A program made the translations under genes and the position numbers. The notes beneath the pieces are model-generated. The model was given only the letters and a program-made list of their open reading frames with translations, ran no database searches and was not told the origin of the DNA. A DNA stretch of 64,000 nt from Sulfitobacter sp. DFL-14 (GTDB taxonomy: Bacteria > Pseudomonadota > Alphaproteobacteria > Rhodobacterales > Rhodobacteraceae). The stretch covers positions 568,304 through 632,303 of the forward strand of contig NZ_QBFD01000015.1 of the NCBI RefSeq assembly GCF_003335585.1. Reading direction: 5' to 3'. Positions 1-7,077 of this stretch are shown in pieces (position 1 is the stretch's first letter; the number at the start of each line of letters is the position of its first letter).

Positions 1-1358
1 TCGTGCAGGGCGGCATGTACAACGGCCTGATCCGGGCGCTGCAACGCCTGGGGCTGGCCGACCTCTTTGGCCGGACTGACGTGCCGATCTATTGCCTGAA
101 TGTCACATACCCCCTTGTCAGAGACGAATTTGACGCCTTTTGCGAAGGCAAGGATCACATTCTGGTCGTCGAGGAAGGGCAGCCCGAACACATCGAACAG
201 CACCTTGGTTCGTTTCTTTACAAGGTTGGCCGGCGGCTAAAGCTTTATGGCAAGGACCTATTGCCGATGGCGGGCGAATACACCGGACAGGTGATGCTGG
301 ACGGCGTTACCGGATTCCTCAAAGCCGCGGCGCCCGAGATGTTGCCGGGGAAGGTCCGCGCACCGAATGCCGAAGAACCCAGGATCCCTGACCTGAGCAA
401 GACCGTGCCGATCCGGCCGCCCGGCTTTTGCACCGGCTGTCCAGAACGCCCGATCTTTGCGGGGATGAAGCTGGTCGAACAGGAATTGGGCAAGCACCAG
501 ATCACCGGCGACATCGGATGTCACCTGTTCGGGTCGCTGCCGCCGTTCGAGATCGGGGGCGCGACAATGGGCTATGGTCTTGGTCCGGCCTCAAACGCCG
601 CTTTTGACGGCGGTGGCGAACGCAGGGCAATCTCCATGCTGGGGGACGGGGGTTTCTGGCACAACGGGCTGTCATCCTCGATCGGGAACATGGTGTTCAA
701 CAAGTCCGACAATGTGGTCGTGATCGTGGACAATTACTATTCCGCTGCCACCGGCGGCCAGGATGTGCTGTCATCCCGCGCGCATAACGACACGAAAGCT
801 ACCAACAACCCGATCTCCGCCGCGCTCAAGGGCGTCGGTGTGGAATGGATCAGGCAGATTGACCATACCTATGACGTGGGCAAGGTGCGCGACACCCTGC
901 GCGAGGCGCTGACAACGGACTTCAAAGGTCCGAAGGTGATCGTCGCCTCCTCCGAATGCATGCTGAACAAACAGCGTCGGGAAAAGCCCATCCGGAACAA
1001 GGCGTTCAAGGATGGACGGCGCGTCGATGTGCCTCGCTTCGGGGTCGACAGCGATGTCTGCACCGGCGATCACGCCTGCATCCGGCTGTCGGGATGTCCT
1101 TCGCTGTCATTGAAACGGCTCGACGATCCGCTGCGTGACGATCCGATCGCCCATATCGACCAGACCTGTGTCGGCTGCGGCAATTGCGGAGAGGTGGCAG
1201 ATGCCGCCGTGCTGTGCCCCTCCTTTTACCGCGCGGATGTGGTGCACAACCCCGGTGGTTTCGAGACCTGGCGGGCCGGGTTGCGCAACCGGGTCATTTC
1301 CTGGCTTCAGGCCCGGCGTGATGCCAAACGGCTGCGCCTGACCGGGGCGCCCACATGA
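1..1358 (+). CDS. iorA: Indolepyruvate ferredoxin oxidoreductase, alpha subunit (5' end cut by window)
   Basis: C-terminal 450 or so residues of the thiamine-diphosphate subunit that oxidatively decarboxylates aryl pyruvates (from aromatic amino acids) to aryl-acyl-CoA, passing electrons to ferredoxin. The frame is open to the left edge, so the GTG at position 3 is an internal valine and the transketolase-like N-terminus lies outside. Visible: the FCTGCPERP segment typical of IorA, a TPP-binding GDGGFWHNG motif followed by NVVVIVDN, and a C-terminal ferredoxin-like cluster motif CVGCGNCGE with a later CP. The stop overlaps the iorB start by 4 bases (ATGA), indicating translational coupling. 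A related 2-oxoacid oxidoreductase is possible, but the motif set and partner fit IorA well. Confidence 0.93.
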   Translation, partial: VQGGMYNGLIRALQRLGLADLFGRTDVPIYCLNVTYPLVRDEFDAFCEGKDHILVVEEGQPEHIEQHLGSFLYKVGRRLKLYGKDLLPMAGEYTGQVMLDGVTGFLKAAAPEMLPGKVRAPNAEEPRIPDLSKTVPIRPPGFCTGCPERPIFAGMKLVEQELGKHQITGDIGCHLFGSLPPFEIGGATMGYGLGPASNAAFDGGGERRAISMLGDGGFWHNGLSSSIGNMVFNKSDNVVVIVDNYYSAATGGQDVLSSRAHNDTKATNNPISAALKGVGVEWIRQIDHTYDVGKVRDTLREALTTDFKGPKVIVASSECMLNKQRREKPIRNKAFKDGRRVDVPRFGVDSDVCTGDHACIRLSGCPSLSLKRLDDPLRDDPIAHIDQTCVGCGNCGEVADAAVLCPSFYRADVVHNPGGFETWRAGLRNRVISWLQARRDAKRLRLTGAPT

Positions 1359-2890
1359 ACCTGGTCCTTCCACAGAAATCGCCCGATCCCCGCGTCGGCG
1401 ACATCATCAAGCTTGCCGTGATGGCGGTGGGCGGTCAGGGCGGCGGTGTTTTGACCGGCTGGATCGAGGCGCTGGCCAGAGCCCAGGGATATGCCTGTCA
1501 GGCCACCTCTGTCGCCGGTGTTGCACAACGCACAGGGGCCACGATCTATTACGTTGAAATGGCGAAAAAATCTGAATTAGAGCCTGTTTTTGCGCTCGCA
1601 CCTGCAGGTGGTGACGTTGATGTGCTGATCGCTGCGGAAATGATGGAGGTCGGTCGCGCAGTGATGCGCGGCTTTGTCACCCCGGACCGGACGACGCTGA
1701 TCGGTTCCACCCACCGCGCCCTTGCGGTGTCGGAAAAGATGGCACCCGGCGACGGGATCGCGGACGCAGACGAAGTGCGCGCCGCAGCCGAAATCGCGGC
1801 GCAAAAGCTGATCCTGGCCGACATGGATGGTCTGGCCGTTGCCGAGGGTTCCGTGATTTCCTCCAGCCTGTTCGGCGCGCTTGCGGGGTCCCGGGCGCTG
1901 CCCTTCCCGCGCGAAGCCTTTGAGGATGCCATTCGCGCCAGCGGCAAGGGCGTAGATGCATCGCTCAGGGCCTTTGCCGCCGGTTATGACGCCGCGCAGA
2001 ACAGTACCGAAGAACCAGTTGCACCTGAAAAGCCCGCCGCGCCCGAACTGACCGGGCCGGACAGCGAAATTGCCCGCTGGAAGGCGTTGTCTGACCGTGC
2101 GAACGCGCTGCCCGGGCCGGTGAGGCAGATGGCAGGAAACGGGTTGATGAAGGTCGTTGATTTTCAGGATTGCGCCTATGGCGAAACCTACCTGGATCAT
2201 CTTGACCGTATCGTTGCCAGGGACAGCGCCGATCACGATTGGCTGCTCAGCGTGACAGCGGCGAAATACATCGCCAACGCAATGGCATATGACGACATCA
2301 TCCGGGTGGCTGACCTCAAGACCCGCGCACCGCGCATGGCCCGTATTCAGGCAGAAATGGGTGTGAAAGACGGGCAACTTGTCGAGGTGACGGAATTCTT
2401 CCATCCCCGCGCCGAAGAAATTGTCAGCCTGCTTCCGGCCACCATGGGCGCGCGATGGGAGGCCAGCCCGAAGCGCATGGCCCTGATGGACCGGCTGTTC
2501 AACAAGGGGCGCCGCCTGCGCACCCATTCCCTGCGGTCTTTTCTGATGCTGCATTTTCTGGGTGGCCTGAAAGGATATCGCCTGAAGACCCGCCGCCATC
2601 AGGTGGAGGTCGCGCATTTGCAGCAATGGCTTGAGGCCAGTCTGGCACCGCTTGATGACGACTATGCGTTGAGTGTCGAGCTGCTCAGGAACAGACGGCT
2701 TGTCAAAGGCTATTCCGATACCCATGCACGAAGTCTGACAAAGTTTGCCACGGTGATGAACGCGGCGGAACTGCTGCGCGGGCGGAAGGACGCGGCGGAA
2801 TGGATGGGACGGCTCCGCGAAGCGGCGCTTAAGGACCCGGACGGAAAGGCGCTTGAAGGGGCCATTCAGACCGTGCGCAGCTTTGTTTGA
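1355..2890 (+). CDS. iorB: Indolepyruvate oxidoreductase subunit beta family protein
   Basis: Partner subunit (511 aa) of IorA. The N-terminal 200 residues form the gamma-type domain of pyruvate:ferredoxin oxidoreductases, with a glycine-rich GGQGGGVLTGW stretch near residue 28 and the VAGVAQRTGAT segment. The remaining 300 residues are the extra C-terminal domain found in long proteobacterial IorB proteins, which are about twice the length of archaeal IorB. The ATG sits in a 4-base overlap with iorA. A weak inverted repeat (GGAAC 2900-2904, GTTCC 2910-2914) follows the stop but has no T-run. Subunit identity is clear; the substrate range is inferred from the family. Confidence 0.92.
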   Translation: MNLVLPQKSPDPRVGDIIKLAVMAVGGQGGGVLTGWIEALARAQGYACQATSVAGVAQRTGATIYYVEMAKKSELEPVFALAPAGGDVDVLIAAEMMEVGRAVMRGFVTPDRTTLIGSTHRALAVSEKMAPGDGIADADEVRAAAEIAAQKLILADMDGLAVAEGSVISSSLFGALAGSRALPFPREAFEDAIRASGKGVDASLRAFAAGYDAAQNSTEEPVAPEKPAAPELTGPDSEIARWKALSDRANALPGPVRQMAGNGLMKVVDFQDCAYGETYLDHLDRIVARDSADHDWLLSVTAAKYIANAMAYDDIIRVADLKTRAPRMARIQAEMGVKDGQLVEVTEFFHPRAEEIVSLLPATMGARWEASPKRMALMDRLFNKGRRLRTHSLRSFLMLHFLGGLKGYRLKTRRHQVEVAHLQQWLEASLAPLDDDYALSVELLRNRRLVKGYSDTHARSLTKFATVMNAAELLRGRKDAAEWMGRLREAALKDPDGKALEGAIQTVRSFV

Positions 2891-3196
2891 CACCCTGCCG
2901 GAACATCGCGTTCCTGCCGGTTTGACCGGGCAATAACCACCGGATCGCATTGGATTGGTGATGGCAGTCGACGCTCAGGCTGGCAGATCGGGTGTCGGCG
3001 GTGCGGACAAACTGCCGTCAATCAGTGCCAGCCAGTCCCGGACCAGGCCGTGGGCGCCGGGCCATCGCTGCATTGCATGATCACACAGGTGTCGACCGCC
3101 AGGATTGCGCCTTGGCCAAGGCCTGACCACTGGACCATCCGAACAAGGGTTGGTAACGGTACGGCTACACTGTGTGAATAGCGAGTAACGCCAGCC
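2891..3196. other. Intergenic stretch between iorB and the polysaccharide block
   Basis: About 306 bases without a supported gene. It holds the weak hairpin after iorB and no convincing promoter. Minus-strand codons around 2975-3070 read as protein-like sequence (WPGAHGLVRDWLALIDGS) ending at a stop near 2975, which could be the remnant of a lost gene end, but no family was recognised. This is the boundary where the accessory glycosyltransferase region begins. Confidence 0.4.
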
Positions 3197-3505
3197 ATGA
3201 CTACTCCCCGCCCCGGAACAAAGGCGCATGCGCTTCGCCTCGCCGATGCGGAAACCTCGCTGATGACCCGGCACCGCGAACTGGCGCATATCACCGCCGC
3301 GCTGATTGACAAGGAAGCCGAGGTCGAAGCGCAGGCGTTGCGTATTCAGAGCCTTGAAGCGGATCTTGCCGAGGCCCGGCAGGCGCTGGGCCGTGCCCAG
3401 GGGATCGTGGATTACAACCTCGCGGAACTTCAGTCGATCCGGTCCAGTACATCCTGGCGCCTGATGGCTCCGGTCCGAAAGCTGGGGCAGTTGCTTGGCA
3501 GATGA
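3197..3505 (+). CDS. Short coiled-coil protein with SWR-type C-terminal tail (possibly a gene remnant)
   Basis: 102-residue protein, hydrophilic and helical (residues 20-75 are rich in E, A, L, R with coiled-coil spacing), ending in SSTSWRLMAPVRKLGQLLGR. The same kind of tail (ASTSWRITAPMRWIVQKIRN) ends the 819-aa sulfotransferase at 7078-9537, and tails like it are common at the ends of surface glycosyltransferases. The protein has no catalytic domain of its own. The ATG at 3197 has only a poor ribosome site, so this may be the surviving 3' end of a larger transferase or a small standalone partner. It ends 25 bases before the ATG of the downstream large glycosyltransferase and probably shares its transcript. 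Confidence 0.55.
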   Translation: MTTPRPGTKAHALRLADAETSLMTRHRELAHITAALIDKEAEVEAQALRIQSLEADLAEARQALGRAQGIVDYNLAELQSIRSSTSWRLMAPVRKLGQLLGR

Positions 3506-3530
3506 CCAGCTACAGGCGAGGTCGGGCGGC

Positions 3531-6500
3531 ATGATCAGACTGCCCGCAACCCGTCCGCTGATGGGTGACGTGGCGCTGCTGCAAAGCTCGCCCTATTTCG
3601 ATGAATTCTGGTATCTCGACCAGTTTCCCGACGCGGTAGACTGTGGCCTCGCCCCTGCAGAACATTACCTTTGGGTCGGGGCGGTCATGGGCCGGGACCC
3701 GTCGCCATACTTCAGCGGTCAGTTCTATCTTGAGCAGAACCCCGAGGTCGCGGCGGCAAAAATGAACCCCCTGGTGCATTATCTGCGCCATGGGCATGCG
3801 GAAGGTCGGCGCGCGCATCCGGATGATGTGGCGCTGCCGATCCCGCAGAACCGGCCCGGTCACGATGTCCTGGGGCCTGCGCCCTGGGGCGATGCGCTGC
3901 GGAATTCACCCTTGCAGACCACTTTGCAAGGCGATGGCCCGGCAGAGCTGCCATCACCCGAAGCACGCGCAATTGCCGGTGCCGTTCTGTCGGGCTGCGC
4001 CCAGATCCCGACGGTCTCCGTGGTCCTGCCGATCCACGGTCGCGGGTTCTTCCGCGCATTGGATTCGGCACTGGGGCAAAGCGTTGCGCCAGCGGAGATC
4101 ATTCTGGTCTACAGCGCCGGACAGGACGAAACCCTGACCCAGATCAGACGCACCTATACCGAGGCAATCAGTTCGGGGTTACTGCGAATACTCCCGAGCA
4201 TCGGCACCGGATATGCGCTGGCGTGTAACACGGCGCTGGAAGCCGCGCGTGGTGAGTTGATTGCCTACCTCGACGGTGACTGCCACTGGCGGCAGGATTA
4301 TCTCAAGCTGATGACAGCCTGGTTTGCCCAGAATGACGATCTGGCGACGGGCTATGCCGGATGGCGCAGGGGAATGATCCGGCCGGGCAAGCCTCAGGCC
4401 TGGGGCACACCCTATGACCGGGCCGCATTGTTGCAGGAACAGACGATCGACCTGAGCACCTATATGCATCGCCGGTCCGTTTCAGACCAATTGGGCGGAT
4501 TTGACGAGGATCTGGGGTGCTGCGCCGCCTGGGACCTGATCCTGCGACAGACCGCAGTTTATGCCCCTGGCTACCTTGGTTTTGTCGGCGCTGATGTGGT
4601 CCGGGACCTGACCGAAACCGGTTCAGAGCATGCGCGGCATGATACACAGGCCCGGCACCGTCTGGATCGCTGGCGCTATGGGCTGGAAGCGCCCCGGATT
4701 GCCTATGTGCTTTGGGACTGGCCCGCATTGAGCCAGAGCTTTGTCATGGCCGAGCTCGAATGGCTCGTTTCGCGCGGCTTTGACGTTGAGGTTTTCTTCA
4801 AGATCGCGCCGGATCGCGCGGCAGAGGTGCCCTTTGACATCAAGCAACATCAGGTAGAGACGCCCGAAGAACTTGCCAAGCTGTTGATCCAGCGCGACCG
4901 GACGCTGGTGCATTGCCATTTCGCCTATCCCGCAATGACCTTGCTGACCTGGCCGGCCTGCCAGTTGGCTGGAATTCCCTTCACGTTTTTCGGTCATGCG
5001 GTAGATATTTTCCTGCACAACAACATCGCCGTGAACCGGATCGCAGAGATCATGAACGATCCGCTGTGCCTGAAACTGTTTGTACATGGCGACTATCACC
5101 GAAAGCATCTTGAGACGCAGGACATCCCGGTCGAGAAGCTCGCCTTTGCATTTCAAAGTGCCAATCTGGATCTGTTCCGCGGCATTCCGGACAAGCCGGC
5201 ACCGGCCAAGGATGCAGTGGCGCGTGGCGTTTTCATCGGCCGCTTTACCGAGAAAAAGGGCATCGAAACCCTGATTGAAGCGGCGGCACTGCTGCGCGAT
5301 GAAGCGGTCGCATTCGACGTTTATGGCTATGGGCCGCTTTGGGGCATCATCCATGAACAGGCGAAATCGCTGGGTGTCGACAACATCACCTTTCACGGCC
5401 CCCTGGACGGTCGCTATGCGGTACGTGACATCCTTCGGGACTGTGACTTCTGTATCGTACCCTCCATCGTGGCGGACACCGGCGACACCGAAGGATTCCC
5501 CACTGTCGTCATGGAAGCGATGGCCGCACGCAGGCCGGTTGTCACCACCTCGGTTTCTGCCATTCAGGATTATCTGACTGACGGGATCCACGCCCATATT
5601 GCCGCGCCCCGTGATCCGCAGGCGCTTGCCAATGCGGTGCGACGCATGTTGCACCAGCCCGCGGTGAAGCGCCGCGCGATGCTGCTGAATGGCGCTGATT
5701 TCCTGCGCGACCATGTCGGAACCGACAGGACCATGCAGACCTATTGCGATACCTGGTATCGCGCGACGCTGGATATCGTTCTGGTCACCTACAACACGCC
5801 TGAGCACGACGATTTCGAGCAGACCATCGAGATCATCCGGCGCATCCGCTCATATACCACCACGCCCTACCGTCTGGTGGTGATCGACAACGGATCAGAC
5901 CGGGCCTTCCGCGCGGCTTTGACACAGCTTGCCCGACAGATGCCCAACATGCGGTTGCATTTCCTGGACCGGAACCGGTTTGTCGGACCTGCGACCAATA
6001 TCGCCCTCGCCGGGACCGATGCGGTCTATACGATTTACCTTTGCTCGAAAGAAGGTTTTGTCGCCCGGCACGGGTGGGAACGGCCGCTGATCGACCATAT
6101 GCGCCAGCATCCTGATGTCAGCCTGGGCGGCAACCTGTGCCACCTGCCACCGCATACGCTGGGCAGGGAGATTGTCCAACATCCCGCTTTCCCCAGCTTC
6201 AGAAACCCGGAATTTGCCAAAAGCCATCCCGACCGCCCGTTTCAGCACGTCCAGGGCGGCGCCTTCATCCTGCGTCGGGATGTTGTTGATCGTGAAACCG
6301 GCTTTTCGTCCAGCCTGCCCCAGGCCAGTACCGATGTCGAGTTCAGCTATTTTCTTGAAAGCCGTGGTCACAAGCTGGCCAATATTCCCCAGGTGTCATC
6401 CCTGACGGTCAAGACGCTGCCAAGACTGGATGCGATACTGGACGAGGCCACTGCCGTCGCCCATCCCGTTTTACCGCATGACACATACCAGTTGGATCGG

Positions 6501-6980
6501 ATGCAGATCCCGACAACGACAAGGTGCAACCTTTGCCAGGGATGGGATTGCATTCAGGACGACGGGCGTTGCAGCCATTGCCAGAGCTCGGGCATGGATC
6601 GGAAGCTCTACCAGTTCCTGGCGCATGACTGGCGTGCTCACCGGGGCAACAAGGCACTGCTTGTCGATTGCGTTGCCTCCCTGGTCGAGGCGCTTGGCAC
6701 CAGTATGTTCGATCCGACTGCAACCAGTTGGCAGGACCTGCCTCAATCCGAGAGTTTCACGCTGATCTGTCTGGGCAGCGAGCCCGGCCACGACATGGCA
6801 AAACGTCTGTTGGCGCGCCTTGAACCCGGCGGCCTGATGGTCTGGCCCGAGGGGTCGGGCACCGCGCCTTCGGCATTGGTCAACACAACACCCGGCCTCC
6901 GCGCTGGCATCGCGCAGCGCGTCTCAAGAGTGTTGCGCAGCGACAGCAGAAGGTTGTTCTGGGTCGCCCGGAACGGCTGA
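3531..6980 (+). CDS. Giant multi-domain glycosyltransferase (GT2-GT4-GT2 plus zinc ribbon)
   Basis: 1149 aa from ATG 3531, preceded by a purine-rich stretch; an in-frame TTG at 3495 is the alternative. Domain order: N-terminal module of FW/FY-YLDQFPD repeats (about residues 20-95); GT2-like domain (160-330, TVSVVLPIHGRG, but the DxD region reads LDGDC); GT4 domain (390-730, FVMAELEWL, HCHFAYPA, GRFTEKKGIETLIEA, EGFPTVVMEAMA); second GT2 domain (746-957, DIVLVTYNT, VIDNGS, QGGAFILRRDV); two-pair cysteine ribbon CNLCQGWDC / CSHCQ (about 997-1018); and a C-terminal tail resembling a degenerate methyltransferase fold. It probably assembles a surface glycan. Its paralogue lies at 9714-13583 on the opposite strand. 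Confidence 0.85.
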   Translation: MIRLPATRPLMGDVALLQSSPYFDEFWYLDQFPDAVDCGLAPAEHYLWVGAVMGRDPSPYFSGQFYLEQNPEVAAAKMNPLVHYLRHGHAEGRRAHPDDVALPIPQNRPGHDVLGPAPWGDALRNSPLQTTLQGDGPAELPSPEARAIAGAVLSGCAQIPTVSVVLPIHGRGFFRALDSALGQSVAPAEIILVYSAGQDETLTQIRRTYTEAISSGLLRILPSIGTGYALACNTALEAARGELIAYLDGDCHWRQDYLKLMTAWFAQNDDLATGYAGWRRGMIRPGKPQAWGTPYDRAALLQEQTIDLSTYMHRRSVSDQLGGFDEDLGCCAAWDLILRQTAVYAPGYLGFVGADVVRDLTETGSEHARHDTQARHRLDRWRYGLEAPRIAYVLWDWPALSQSFVMAELEWLVSRGFDVEVFFKIAPDRAAEVPFDIKQHQVETPEELAKLLIQRDRTLVHCHFAYPAMTLLTWPACQLAGIPFTFFGHAVDIFLHNNIAVNRIAEIMNDPLCLKLFVHGDYHRKHLETQDIPVEKLAFAFQSANLDLFRGIPDKPAPAKDAVARGVFIGRFTEKKGIETLIEAAALLRDEAVAFDVYGYGPLWGIIHEQAKSLGVDNITFHGPLDGRYAVRDILRDCDFCIVPSIVADTGDTEGFPTVVMEAMAARRPVVTTSVSAIQDYLTDGIHAHIAAPRDPQALANAVRRMLHQPAVKRRAMLLNGADFLRDHVGTDRTMQTYCDTWYRATLDIVLVTYNTPEHDDFEQTIEIIRRIRSYTTTPYRLVVIDNGSDRAFRAALTQLARQMPNMRLHFLDRNRFVGPATNIALAGTDAVYTIYLCSKEGFVARHGWERPLIDHMRQHPDVSLGGNLCHLPPHTLGREIVQHPAFPSFRNPEFAKSHPDRPFQHVQGGAFILRRDVVDRETGFSSSLPQASTDVEFSYFLESRGHKLANIPQVSSLTVKTLPRLDAILDEATAVAHPVLPHDTYQLDRMQIPTTTRCNLCQGWDCIQDDGRCSHCQSSGMDRKLYQFLAHDWRAHRGNKALLVDCVASLVEALGTSMFDPTATSWQDLPQSESFTLICLGSEPGHDMAKRLLARLEPGGLMVWPEGSGTAPSALVNTTPGLRAGIAQRVSRVLRSDSRRLFWVARNG

Positions 6981-7077
6981 CCTGCAGCGCCTGACGAAAT
7001 ACATGAAACATCACGTAACGCGTTGAAATCTCTGATTTCAGGCAGCGCTATGCGATTCAGGTTGTGCGCAAGATGCT

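Noticed and set aside
1577-2950. Long minus-strand open frame (457 codons) opposite iorB
   Set aside because: Entirely antisense to a clearly recognisable gene; composition typical of a high-G+C mirror frame and no domain.
2975-3532. Minus-strand open frame of 185 codons over the short coiled-coil gene
   Set aside because: The part opposite 3197-3505 is a mirror frame; only its last 30 codons look protein-like, which is too little to call a gene.
4623-5807. Minus-strand open frame of 394 codons inside the first giant glycosyltransferase
   Set aside because: Antisense to conserved GT4 motifs; no recognisable protein features.
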